A DNA stretch of 7,151 nucleotides from JBGSLA01 sp965602785 (GCA_965602785.1 CBFDAH010000156.1:1-7151); one strand, 5' to 3'. Shown: positions 1 through 6,263, numbered from the stretch's first letter. Translations and numbers: made by a program. Notes: generated by a model from the letters alone, not told the origin.

Positions 1-100
1 CTTCGAGGAGATTGGCGTGCGCCCCGGCTACTACTCGGATAACCGCGAAGACGCCCTGCTCTACGCCTACTACTGGGAAGCACTTGAGCCGTTGGATTGA
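1..100 (+). CDS. rimI: Ribosomal protein alanine N-acetyltransferase, C-terminal fragment
   Basis: Only the last 32 codons are present, read from base 2 to a TGA at 98-100; the gene begins outside the window. The fragment carries the C-terminal signature of RimI-type GNAT acetyltransferases: a G-x-R-x-x-Y-Y segment (GVRPGYY) followed by an acidic E-D-A-L stretch (NREDALL). In that family this region forms the last strands beside the acetyl-CoA and peptide-binding site. RimI acetylates the N-terminal alanine of ribosomal protein bS18 in the cytoplasm. The tail beyond EDALL (about 13 residues, rich in Tyr and Trp) is slightly longer than in E. coli RimI. Another small GNAT acetyltransferase with the same ending cannot be excluded from 32 residues. 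The next gene converges on it from the other strand. Confidence 0.72.
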   Translation, partial: FEEIGVRPGYYSDNREDALLYAYYWEALEPLD

Positions 101-164
101 CCAGTACCTTTCCCACCGATCCCCCCGGCTTGTTCACACCATTTCACCAGAAAGCATTAGCGCT

Positions 165-185
165 GTAGGGTGCGTCCTACGCACC
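165..185. repeat. Short palindromic hairpin, possible interspersed repeat
   Basis: GGTGCGT (169-175) and ACGCACC (179-185) are perfect reverse complements around a 3-base spacer, CCT. The flanking GTAGG (165-169) is also the reverse complement of the internal CCTAC (176-180), so two alternative foldings exist. I recall similar GTAGGGTGCG-type palindromes scattered between genes in many bacterial genomes; that likeness is from memory and no second copy occurs in this window. It lies in the convergent gap between rimI and the radical SAM gene. I saw nothing else beyond this and the hairpin at 284-299 in that gap. Confidence 0.45.
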
Positions 186-283
186 ACAAGAGGCTTGCTG
201 AGCGCGCCCTGCCGATATACGGACTTATACGTGCTGGATACTCCGTTCGGCCGGGCCGCAGGGTCTCTCAAGTCCTCCTGAAA

Positions 284-299
284 CCCAAAAAGTTTTGGG
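284..299 (-). terminator. Hairpin just after the radical SAM stop codon, candidate terminator
   Basis: CCCAAAA (284-290) and TTTTGGG (293-299) form a perfect inverted repeat beginning five bases beyond the minus-strand stop codon at 304-306. A realistic fold has a 6-base-pair stem and a 4-base loop. Read on the minus strand, the stem is followed by only TTT (283-281) before GC-containing sequence, so this is a weak intrinsic terminator at best. Because rimI and the radical SAM gene converge here, it could serve both strands. Confidence 0.4.
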
Positions 300-303
300 G
301 GAG

Positions 304-1407
304 TTACTTTAGCAGGTGGACGTTCCCCAGGTTTACCCGCTTCACTCCCGCCTCCAGGGCCACCTGGCGGGCCTTATAGGCGAAGTCCCGGGAAGTTACG
401 GGAAGATCCCGCAGGTAGAATTGGGGATAGAAGGCGAGAAGACTGTAGGGAATATTGGGGTTCAAACTGGCGATGAAGCGGGCCAGGCCGTGGATTTCCT
501 CCAGGTCCACATAGCCCGGCACCAGAAGGGTGCTGGCAGTGAGAAGGGGGACCTCCGGGCGCTCCGCCATCCGGGAGGCCAGGGCCGCAAAATTTTTCAG
601 GGTTTGGTCGTTGGGCACACTCGTCAGGGCCAGGTGCACTTCCCGGCTAAAGGCTTTTAAATCGAACTTGATGATGCCGCCGTTTCCCAGGGAACTTTCC
701 ACCAGGGGTTTAAGCCAGGCATCCTGCATACCGCCGTTGGTCTCCCAGCAGATCCTGAGGATGCGCCCGGCCTTACGGGCTGCGGCCAACGCCAGGCGGG
801 AGGTGGCCAGGGCGTGGGGCAGCTGCGGGGTGGGATCCCCCCCGAAGTAGCAAATGCAGGCGGTGCGCTCGTGTGCGGCCCCGGCCAGCTCTTTGGCGGA
901 CAGGCGCTCAGATGAAAAGGTTCTTTTTTTATAGGTCCAATTCTGACAGAACAGGCAGTTGAAGTTGCAGGCGTGGTAAAAAACCGCCAGGTTCAGGTAG
1001 CCCTTCTCGGCCCCGTCAACGCAGGCATATTTGGGATAGCCCCGGCCCGTTCCCCCCGGACAAAACCAGTCGGCCACACAGTTGGTGGGAAGGGCGTCAT
1101 AATAATAGCTCGCCCCCGCGCCGGCGGGATTGCCGCCCCGCAGGCGCCCCCCCTCCACCCGCCGGGCGCCGCAATACCCGACACTCCCCTCGGGAATCTG
1201 GCACCCATGGAAGCAGAGGGTGCAGGTTTTCCCCTGAGAGTCCCGGGGCGGCGACAGGGGCAACCCAAAGGCCCGGCGGCTTTTCTGGTGTATCTCCTCT
1301 ATGGCGGGCCACACCTGATCAAAGTTACCCCGGATACAAGGGGCGCAATACCCCAGCAGGGAAGAAACGGTGTGATGGTCGTGGCCGCAGTGCCGGCATT
1401 GGCCCAT
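304..1407 (-). CDS. PflA/AmrS-like radical SAM protein with extra cysteine motifs
   Basis: This 367-residue cytoplasmic protein is a radical S-adenosylmethionine enzyme. The cluster motif CxxxCxxC is at C147, C151 and C154 (ACNFNCLFCQNW). It is followed by a GGDPTP segment (189-194), equivalent to the SAM-binding GGEP motif, and WETNG (221-225), both typical of the pyruvate formate-lyase activase-like (COG1180) group. The N-terminus has a zinc-ribbon-like pair of CxxC motifs (C4/C7 and C21/C24). A second set (C62, C65, C69, C79) matches the cysteine-rich region before the core in AmmeMemoRadiSam-type proteins. Further cysteines at C110, C116 and C129 stand where AmrS usually has a different linker, so it is probably a sister family rather than AmrS itself. 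The ATG at 1407 is the first possible start: an in-frame TGA lies three codons upstream. AAGGA sits 13 bases ahead, rather far. The substrate is unknown; no partner glycyl-radical enzyme, Memo or AMMECR1 gene is in the window. Confidence 0.85.
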   Translation of the reverse strand: MGQCRHCGHDHHTVSSLLGYCAPCIRGNFDQVWPAIEEIHQKSRRAFGLPLSPPRDSQGKTCTLCFHGCQIPEGSVGYCGARRVEGGRLRGGNPAGAGASYYYDALPTNCVADWFCPGGTGRGYPKYACVDGAEKGYLNLAVFYHACNFNCLFCQNWTYKKRTFSSERLSAKELAGAAHERTACICYFGGDPTPQLPHALATSRLALAAARKAGRILRICWETNGGMQDAWLKPLVESSLGNGGIIKFDLKAFSREVHLALTSVPNDQTLKNFAALASRMAERPEVPLLTASTLLVPGYVDLEEIHGLARFIASLNPNIPYSLLAFYPQFYLRDLPVTSRDFAYKARQVALEAGVKRVNLGNVHLLK

Positions 1408-1420
1408 GGGCGCTCAAGTG

Positions 1421-1544
1421 TCCTTGTGATAAAAATTTTTTTTGTTGTAAACTTTTCTCTTAGGGGGCGCAATGAATTTGTCGGGGAGGACACCCCGAAC
1501 CCCCCAGCCATCCACCCCTAAACGCGCCACAAGGAGGGTGTCCT
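1421..1544 (-). promoter_or_regulatory. Leader of the radical SAM gene with competing inverted repeats
   Basis: The 195 bases between ruvB and the radical SAM gene (1408-1602) hold no convincing ORF. Three pairings are visible. Minus-strand AGGACACCC (1544 to 1536) complements GGGTGTCCT (1495 to 1487). The adjoining TCCTTGTG (1535 to 1528) complements CACAAGGA (1428 to 1421), which contains the AAGGA presumed to be the gene's ribosome binding site. A local hairpin CGGGG-TGTCCT-CCCCG (1497 to 1482) competes with the first pairing. An AT-rich tract lies at 1431-1456. A perfect TTGACA is present at 1589 to 1584, but no good -10 box lies 16-18 bases after it, so I do not call a promoter. The regulatory role is inference; an inert repeat remnant is an alternative. 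Confidence 0.3.
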
Positions 1545-1602
1545 AGCCCCGGCCGTTCCCCGGCTCGCCCGTAAGTATCGTTTTGTCAATGTTCCTGGAG
1601 AG

Positions 1603-2628
1603 TTAAAACAAGGTGTGCTGGGGCTTCTTTTTGTCCAGTTGGTCGAAATATTCCAGGGTGCGGCTGGTGGCCACCCGGCCCCGGGGAGTGCGTTTTATGA
1701 AGCCGGACTGGATCAGGAAAGGTTCGTACACGTCCTCCAGGGTGTCCCGCTCCTCGCAGAGGGCCGCGGACAGGGTATCCAGCCCCACCGGCCCGCCGTC
1801 GTAATTCTCCACAATGGTGCGGAGTATCTGCCGGTCCATGCGGTCAAAGCCCAACTGGTCGATATGGAGCAGCGTGAGGCCGGCGTCGGCCACCTCCCGG
1901 GTGATGGTCCCGTCCCCGTGCACCTGGGTGTAGTCCCGCACCCGTTTCAGCAGCCGGTTGGCGATCCTCGGGGTGCCCCGGGAACGCCGGGCGATCTCCC
2001 GAGCCCCCTCCTGATCGATCTCCACCCCCAGAACCCCGGCGGCTCGCAAGGTGATGCGGGCTAGCTCTTCGGGGTTGTAAAAATCCAGGCGGAGAATCAG
2101 GCCGAAACGGTCCCGCAGAGCCGGCGTGAGGAGCCCCGCCCTGGTCGTGGCCCCCACCAGGGTGAAGTGGGGAATGTCCAGTTTCACTGTGCGGGCCCCC
2201 GGGCCCTGGCCGATAACCAGGTCCAGCCGGAAATCTTCCATGGCGGGATAGAGGATCTCCTCCACCACCGTGGGCAGCCGGTGCACTTCGTCAATGAAGA
2301 GCACGTCCTGGGGCGAGAGGCTGGTGAGGATGGCCGCCAGGTCCCCGGCCCGCTCGATGACCGGCCCTGAGGTGCCCTTGACCCCCACCCCCAGCTCGTG
2401 GGCCACCACAAAGGCCAGGGTGGTCTTCCCCAGACCCGGCGGGCCGTGTAACAGAATATGGTCCAGGGCCTCGCCCCGGCCCAGGGCCGCGGTGATGGCA
2501 ATGGTGAGGTTGCGGCGCACTTCTTCCTGGCCCACGAACTCCTGGAAAGTTCTGGGTCTGATTCCCACCTCGAGGCTGGCGTCTTCGGCCTGCCGCAGAG
2601 GATTTACTAGCCGCTCTTCCTGGTCCAT
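1603..2628 (-). CDS. ruvB: Holliday junction branch migration ATPase RuvB
   Basis: RuvB is the hexameric AAA+ motor that, with RuvA, drives branch migration of Holliday junctions for RuvC cleavage during recombinational repair. From the chosen start it has 341 residues, normal for the family (about 330-350). Visible motifs are Walker A GPPGLGKT (62-69), Walker B with DEVH (113-116), sensor 1 GATTRAG (159-165), arginine-finger region ALRDRFG (170-176), sensor 2 GTPRIANRL (218-226) and the C-terminal winged helix (about 280-318, ending KRTPRGR). I chose ATG 2628 because it gives the family-typical M-x4-RL beginning. A GTG at 2658, ten codons upstream, is in frame with GGGGAGG 11 bases before it, but a candidate promoter overlaps it. 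Ribosome binding at 2628 is weak. ruvC and ruvA, often adjacent, are absent, and an ABC exporter starts divergently. The function is secure; only the start is uncertain. Confidence 0.96.
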   Translation of the reverse strand: MDQEERLVNPLRQAEDASLEVGIRPRTFQEFVGQEEVRRNLTIAITAALGRGEALDHILLHGPPGLGKTTLAFVVAHELGVGVKGTSGPVIERAGDLAAILTSLSPQDVLFIDEVHRLPTVVEEILYPAMEDFRLDLVIGQGPGARTVKLDIPHFTLVGATTRAGLLTPALRDRFGLILRLDFYNPEELARITLRAAGVLGVEIDQEGAREIARRSRGTPRIANRLLKRVRDYTQVHGDGTITREVADAGLTLLHIDQLGFDRMDRQILRTIVENYDGGPVGLDTLSAALCEERDTLEDVYEPFLIQSGFIKRTPRGRVATSRTLEYFDQLDKKKPQHTLF

Positions 2629-2636
2629 TTGCCGCC

Positions 2637-2665
2637 ACTTTACCCCAGCCCACCCCACTTTGCAA
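2637..2665 (-). promoter_or_regulatory. Candidate sigma-70-type promoter for ruvB
   Basis: On the minus strand TTGCAA (2665 to 2660; four of six bases match TTGACA) is followed after 17 bases by TAAAGT (2642 to 2637; four of six match TATAAT). The -10 box ends eight bases before ATG 2628, so transcription would start almost at the start codon and give a leaderless or nearly leaderless message. That would fit the absence of a good ribosome binding site. Both boxes are degenerate and the spacing match could be chance. Confidence 0.28.
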
Positions 2666-2676
2666 GCCGCCTCCCC

Positions 2677-2704
2677 TTGCCCTCCGGAGGAGTTTTGGTA
2701 GACT
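2677..2704 (+). promoter_or_regulatory. Candidate promoter for the ABC exporter block
   Basis: TTGCCC (2677-2682) and TAGACT (2699-2704) are separated by 16 bases and each match the sigma-70 consensus at four of six positions. Initiation would fall near 2711, inside the palindromic repeat, so the message would begin with a strong hairpin ending 11 bases before ATG 2766. It is the only plausible plus-strand promoter I see in the divergent region, and the support is weak. Confidence 0.22.
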
Positions 2705-2754
2705 TATGTGGGGGGAGGTGGCAGGGGTCTCAGACCCCTGGCCCCCTCCCCCAC
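2703..2754 (+). repeat. GC-rich palindromic repeat element, copy A
   Basis: This is a long imperfect palindrome. The inner arms CAGGGGTCT (2722-2730) and AGACCCCTG (2732-2740) are perfect complements around one base. The outer arms GTGGGGG (2708-2714) and CCCCCAC (2748-2754) pair perfectly, with an imperfect GC-rich middle and one bulged G. Its first 16 bases (2703-2718) are identical to the start of the element at 7107. The in-frame ATG at 2706 lies within it, so the apparent 20-residue N-terminal extension of the ABC ATPase is repeat sequence, not protein. It resembles REP/BIME-type intergenic repeats; no transposase is nearby. Confidence 0.8.
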
Positions 2755-2765
2755 GTCCATACACC

Positions 2766-3704
2766 ATGCAACCAGCCATTGTCGCCCAGGGGCTCATGAA
2801 GTCATTTCGCACCGGCTTTCTGAAGCCCCGGAAGGTGGTCCTTCAGGGTGTGGACCTGGAGGTGGCCCCGGGGGCTATTTTTGGCGTTTTGGGCCCCAAC
2901 GGCGCCGGTAAGACCACCCTCATTTCCATCCTCACCACCCTGCTCCTGCCTGACGCCGGCCGGGCCGAGGTCCTGGGTCTGGATACGGTGAAGGAGGCGG
3001 CGCGCCTCAGGGAGCGCATCAATTTAGCGGCCAGCAGCGCTCATTTTGTGTGGTGTCTGACGGTGGAGGAGAATCTGCGCTTCTATGGCCGCCTGTACGG
3101 CCTGGGCGGGCGGCTATTGACGACTAAAGTGGAGGAGCTTTTAGAGCTCTTTGGCCTGACGCCCCACCGCACTGTCACCTTTGAGAGTCTTTCCACCGGT
3201 CTCAAGCAGCGCCTGGCCCTGGCCAAGACCCTGGTCAACACCCCCGAGCTTCTCTTTTTGGACGAGCCCACCACCGGCCTTGACCCGGATATGGCCCGGC
3301 ACATCCGAGAAGAAATCGCCCGGCTCAATCGAGACACCGGCCTCACCATTCTCCTCACCACCCACAACCTCCGGGAGGCGGAGATGCTGTGCAGCGAGGT
3401 GGGCTTTTTGAAAGGCGGCCAGCTCCTGGCCACGGGGAGCATCCCGGACCTTCAGGCCCGCCTCGGCCTGGGCGACCGCCTGGTTCTTACCTTTAAAAAC
3501 GGCACGCCCTCCCTGGACTTTCAGCGCCTGCCGGGGGTGATCTCCTGCGAAGTCAAGGATTCCCGGGTGCACCTGGTGTTGGACCGGGCCGAGGTGCGGC
3601 TGGCTCCCATGCTGCAAGAAATATCCCGCCTGGCGCCGGAACTTCCCGAAGTCAGGGTAAAGGAAGCCGACCTGGAAGAGCTCTACCGTGAAATTACTCA
3701 CTGA
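2766..3704 (+). CDS. ABC-2 type exporter, ATP-binding subunit (DrrA/CcmA-like)
   Basis: This 312-residue protein is the nucleotide-binding subunit of an ABC exporter acting at the inner membrane with the permease encoded next. Seen in order are Walker A GPNGAGKTT (43-51), LTVEEN after the Q-loop region (98-103), signature LSTGLKQRL (142-150, a variant of LSGGQ), Walker B LLFLDEP (162-168), D-loop GLDP (171-174) and H-loop TTH (H200). The tail (about 235-312) ends DLEELYREIT, like the SLEDVFLELT end of drug- or polysaccharide-type ABC-2 ATPases. The usual Q-loop glutamine appears to be missing: counting back from LTV, the position is Ser90. ATG 2766 fits the family-style opening (I-x-A-x-G-L-x-K-S-F) but lacks a clear ribosome binding site. 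The ATG at 2706 was rejected because it translates the palindromic repeat. The substrate cannot be told from the sequence. Confidence 0.92.
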   Translation: MQPAIVAQGLMKSFRTGFLKPRKVVLQGVDLEVAPGAIFGVLGPNGAGKTTLISILTTLLLPDAGRAEVLGLDTVKEAARLRERINLAASSAHFVWCLTVEENLRFYGRLYGLGGRLLTTKVEELLELFGLTPHRTVTFESLSTGLKQRLALAKTLVNTPELLFLDEPTTGLDPDMARHIREEIARLNRDTGLTILLTTHNLREAEMLCSEVGFLKGGQLLATGSIPDLQARLGLGDRLVLTFKNGTPSLDFQRLPGVISCEVKDSRVHLVLDRAEVRLAPMLQEISRLAPELPEVRVKEADLEELYREITH

Positions 3705-4482
3705 ATTAAATAAAACCTGGGCCTTCGCGGCCCGGAGTATCTTGATCAACCGGCGCAACGTCTTCGCCATCTTCGAGATGTTCTTCTGGCCCGGGGTGGC
3801 CATCTTCTCCGTGGGCCTGCTTACCCAATTCCTCAAACTCGACTCGGAGATGGTAACGTTTGTGCTCATCGGCGCGGTGAGCATGAACACCATTCAAATC
3901 GCCCAACTGGACCTGTCCTATTCGCTGCTCTACGACGTCTGGTCCAAGAGTCTGAAGCACAAGTTCATTGCGCCCATCCGCCTGTCTCATCTTCTGGTGG
4001 GTGCGGGTCTGGTGGGCCTTTTCCGGGGTTTACTGGTGTTCGTCGTCATGGGCCTGGCCTGCATGTGGCTCTTTGACATGGACCTGAGCCGCCCCGGCTT
4101 CTTGGGGTTGTCGTTGTTCCTGGTCGGCATGTTCATAAACGCCGCCATCATCGGCATCCTGGTCCTGGCCCTGGTGCTGCGCTTCGGCCATCGAGCCGAA
4201 GTGGCCGCCTGGGCTTTTTCCTACCTCCTCCTGATGTTGTGCGGCCTGTACTACCCGGTGACGATCCTGCCCTCCCCTATCAGAGAAATAGCCCAGCTCA
4301 TTCCCCTCACCCATTTCCTCGATTATTTCCGGCACTTCTACGGGTTTCCCCTCCTCTCCCCTCACCCCCTGTGGTATGGGTTTCTGCAAAGTGTGATATA
4401 TTTGGCGGGCAGTTACCTCATCCTCAAGTTCACGCTGCAATCCGCCTTGAAACGAGGCATTTTGTTAAAATTGTCAGAATAA
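3688..4482 (+). CDS. ABC-2 type transporter permease
   Basis: This is the 264-residue membrane subunit of the exporter. It opens with GTG 3688, overlapping the ATPase gene by 17 bases, which points to translational coupling; GGAAGAG lies just upstream within the ATPase gene. About six hydrophobic segments are visible, near residues 26-46, 56-76, 101-130, 138-165, 172-195 and 230-250. The segment before the last helix, GLYYPVTILP (186-195) then IPLTHFLDYFR (205-215), is the conserved ABC-2 region seen in DrrB/NodJ-type permeases. Its length is normal for that family. A short basic N-terminus precedes the first helix, so the N-terminus is probably cytoplasmic. Family assignment is firm; the exported compound (drug, lipid or glycan) is not determined. 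Confidence 0.93.
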   Translation: MKLLTELNKTWAFAARSILINRRNVFAIFEMFFWPGVAIFSVGLLTQFLKLDSEMVTFVLIGAVSMNTIQIAQLDLSYSLLYDVWSKSLKHKFIAPIRLSHLLVGAGLVGLFRGLLVFVVMGLACMWLFDMDLSRPGFLGLSLFLVGMFINAAIIGILVLALVLRFGHRAEVAAWAFSYLLLMLCGLYYPVTILPSPIREIAQLIPLTHFLDYFRHFYGFPLLSPHPLWYGFLQSVIYLAGSYLILKFTLQSALKRGILLKLSE

Positions 4483-4491
4483 GGGGTGCGG

Positions 4492-4524
4492 CAGGGGAGC
4501 TTGGCGGGTGGCACAATTCCCCTG
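4492..4524 (+). other. Weak inverted repeat between permease and cyclase genes
   Basis: CAGGGGA (4492-4498) and TCCCCTG (4518-4524) are perfect reverse complements separated by 19 bases, ten bases after the permease stop codon. No T-run follows directly; short T-runs appear only at 4546-4550 and 4556-4560. It could modestly limit read-through into the cyclase gene, or be chance in GC-rich sequence. The rest of the 86-base gap shows no promoter I can support. Confidence 0.2.
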
Positions 4525-4568
4525 GCGCGATCCCGGCCGGCTTACTTTTTCTGAATTTTTCTTGCCAT

Positions 4569-6263
4569 ATGCTGCGGTTCAAAACGTTACAGCGTCATTT
4601 GCTCATTTTTCTCTTGTTGCCCGTGGGCCTGCTGCTCCTGGGGGTGGGCTTCCTCGGTTTTCTCTGGGCCCGCCAAAGCCTCCTGGAGGGATGGCGCGAA
4701 GCCGCAGTGCTGCGCCTGCAGCGGGCCGCTCATCATATGGATATGCGCCTCTCGGTGCCGTTATCCTGGATGCAGAGCTTCTCCCAGGTGGGCTCAGGTC
4801 CGCACCGCCAGGAAATCCAGACCTGGATCCTGGAGCAGCTCCGGAAACTGCCGGGGGTGGACCAGGTGAAAATTATCTGGCAGGACGGGCGCCGCGAGGA
4901 ATATCTCCCCACCGGTCTGTCCCAGCCTCTGCCGGCCCAGGCCGAGCAGGTGAGTGCTTTGTCCCCCCCTCGTTTTTTGTATGAAAAGGGTCAAGAAGCC
5001 GTCACCATTGAGACCAACCTTTTGGACAGCGGCGGCAAGACCCTGGGACAACTACAGGTGGGTGTCAAGTTCCAGTACCTGATGCAGGGCGTCCTCTCTT
5101 TTGGCTGGGCCCAAAGTCATATGGCCTGTCTGGTGGATAATCAAGGCCGCTATCTGGCTCACACCGATCCTGAGATGAAAGGCATGACGCGCCTGGGGGA
5201 AAGCCAAGACAAGCTTGAATTGGCCGTGCTAAAAGACATGCAGAGCAAGCCCTCCGGCACCATCCTCGGCCCGGGACACCCACCTCGGCAGGTTATCGGC
5301 TTCTACCACCTGCGCACAGCTCCCTGGGTTATTATTGTGTACGCTCGGGGGGACCAGATCCTCGGACCCATTGTGCGCTTCCGCATTTTTTATTTCACCG
5401 CCGGCATCGCCTGTGTGGTTCTCATTCTGCTAATGATACGCCTGGGGGTCTCCCCGGCGGTGACCTCCATCCGACAGCTCTCCCAGCGAGCGGGGCAAGT
5501 GGCCCAGGGGGTCTACGGCGAACCTTTGACCACGGCGCGGCAGGACGAAATCGGCCAGCTCATCCGGAGCTTCAACGCCATGACCGGAGGGTTGCAGGAA
5601 CGTGACCTTATCCGCAATACCTTCGGCCGCTATGTTGACCCGGCGATCGCCCGGAAGCTCCTGAAACGGCCCCAGGCCCTTCTGTTGGGGGGCGACAAGC
5701 GGGAGGTGGCCATCCTGTTCGCGGACCTCAGGAACTTCACGCCCATCGCCGAGGGCCTGAGCCCGGAAAACACCATCCACTTGCTCAATCGCTTTTTCTC
5801 CCGCATGGTGGACATCATTCAGGCTCACGAAGGCATTATCGAGGATTTTTTAGGGGATGCCGTCTTGGCCTTCTTCGATCCTTTGGAAGAACCTCTGCCC
5901 CAGGTCGTGGATCAGGCCTACCGCTGCGCCCTTAACATGCAGGCCGCCATGACTGGCGTGAACGCCGAAATCGCCTCCCTCGGCCTTCCCACCCTGGAAA
6001 TGGGTGTGGGTCTCCACGCCGGCGAGGTGGTGGTGGGCAACATCGGCTCCGAAACCCGCACGAAATATGGTATTGTGGGCTCGCCGGTGAATGTCACCCA
6101 CCGCATCCAGGCCGAAGCTCGGGGGGGTGAGGTGGTGATATCCGCCAGTGCCTACAAGCTGCTCCCGGACCAACCCACGTATGCCCGAACTTTTGAGGCT
6201 CACCTCAAAGGCGTGCAGGAGCCCCTGCAACTCTGTGTCATGAAGGAAAAAAATGGAGTTTGA
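4569..6263 (+). CDS. Membrane-bound class III adenylate/guanylate cyclase-like protein (Cache-HAMP-cyclase)
   Basis: This 564-residue protein looks like a one-component sensor making a cyclic nucleotide. In order: a transmembrane helix (about 10-34), a periplasmic Cache-like sensor region (about 35-265, with DNQGRYLAHTDPE at 190-202), a second helix (about 272-293), a HAMP linker (about 294-347, with DEIGQLIRSFNAM), an FGRYVDP junction (352-358) and a class III catalytic domain (about 376-556). Both metal-binding aspartates are present (D386 in FADLRNF, D430 in LGDAVLAFF), as is the transition-state pair N508/R512 (VNVTHR). The purine-selecting positions are unusual: Asp426 where Lys is standard, and Ser505 where Asp is standard in adenylate cyclases. 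ATG 4569 was chosen because the first helix follows at once; the open frame extends up to 4239, but that part overlaps the permease gene and reads as proline-rich noise. No ribosome binding site is evident. Which nucleotide it makes, and whether it is active, is open. Confidence 0.9.
   Translation: MLRFKTLQRHLLIFLLLPVGLLLLGVGFLGFLWARQSLLEGWREAAVLRLQRAAHHMDMRLSVPLSWMQSFSQVGSGPHRQEIQTWILEQLRKLPGVDQVKIIWQDGRREEYLPTGLSQPLPAQAEQVSALSPPRFLYEKGQEAVTIETNLLDSGGKTLGQLQVGVKFQYLMQGVLSFGWAQSHMACLVDNQGRYLAHTDPEMKGMTRLGESQDKLELAVLKDMQSKPSGTILGPGHPPRQVIGFYHLRTAPWVIIVYARGDQILGPIVRFRIFYFTAGIACVVLILLMIRLGVSPAVTSIRQLSQRAGQVAQGVYGEPLTTARQDEIGQLIRSFNAMTGGLQERDLIRNTFGRYVDPAIARKLLKRPQALLLGGDKREVAILFADLRNFTPIAEGLSPENTIHLLNRFFSRMVDIIQAHEGIIEDFLGDAVLAFFDPLEEPLPQVVDQAYRCALNMQAAMTGVNAEIASLGLPTLEMGVGLHAGEVVVGNIGSETRTKYGIVGSPVNVTHRIQAEARGGEVVISASAYKLLPDQPTYARTFEAHLKGVQEPLQLCVMKEKNGV

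Noticed and set aside
12..281. Plus-strand open frame across the rimI end and the convergent gap
   Set aside because: It is out of frame with the rimI ending and has no recognisable domain.
1446..1451. TTTACA on the minus strand as a -35 box for the radical SAM gene
   Set aside because: The only -10-like hexamers after it are 12-14 bases away, too close for a standard promoter.
973..1521. Long plus-strand open frame opposite the radical SAM gene
   Set aside because: The minus-strand frame has clear enzyme motifs; this one is a Gly/Pro/Ala-rich antisense by-product of high GC codon use.
2270..2701. Plus-strand open frame opposite the ruvB 5' region
   Set aside because: It shows no recognisable motif and mirrors the well-supported ruvB frame.
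2706..2765. N-terminal extension of the ABC ATPase from ATG 2706
   Set aside because: These 20 codons translate the palindromic repeat into a proline-rich stretch, while family-like sequence begins at ATG 2766.
3141..3893. Minus-strand open frame opposite the ABC genes
   Set aside because: It spans two well-supported plus-strand genes and shows no family motifs.
4533..4550. CCGGCCGG followed by a T-run as a terminator before the cyclase gene
   Set aside because: The palindrome has no loop, so it cannot form a normal terminator stem, and five bases intervene before the short T-run.
4239..4568. Upstream 110-codon extension of the cyclase frame
   Set aside because: It overlaps the permease gene for most of its length and looks like out-of-frame coding sequence; the first membrane helix follows ATG 4569 directly.
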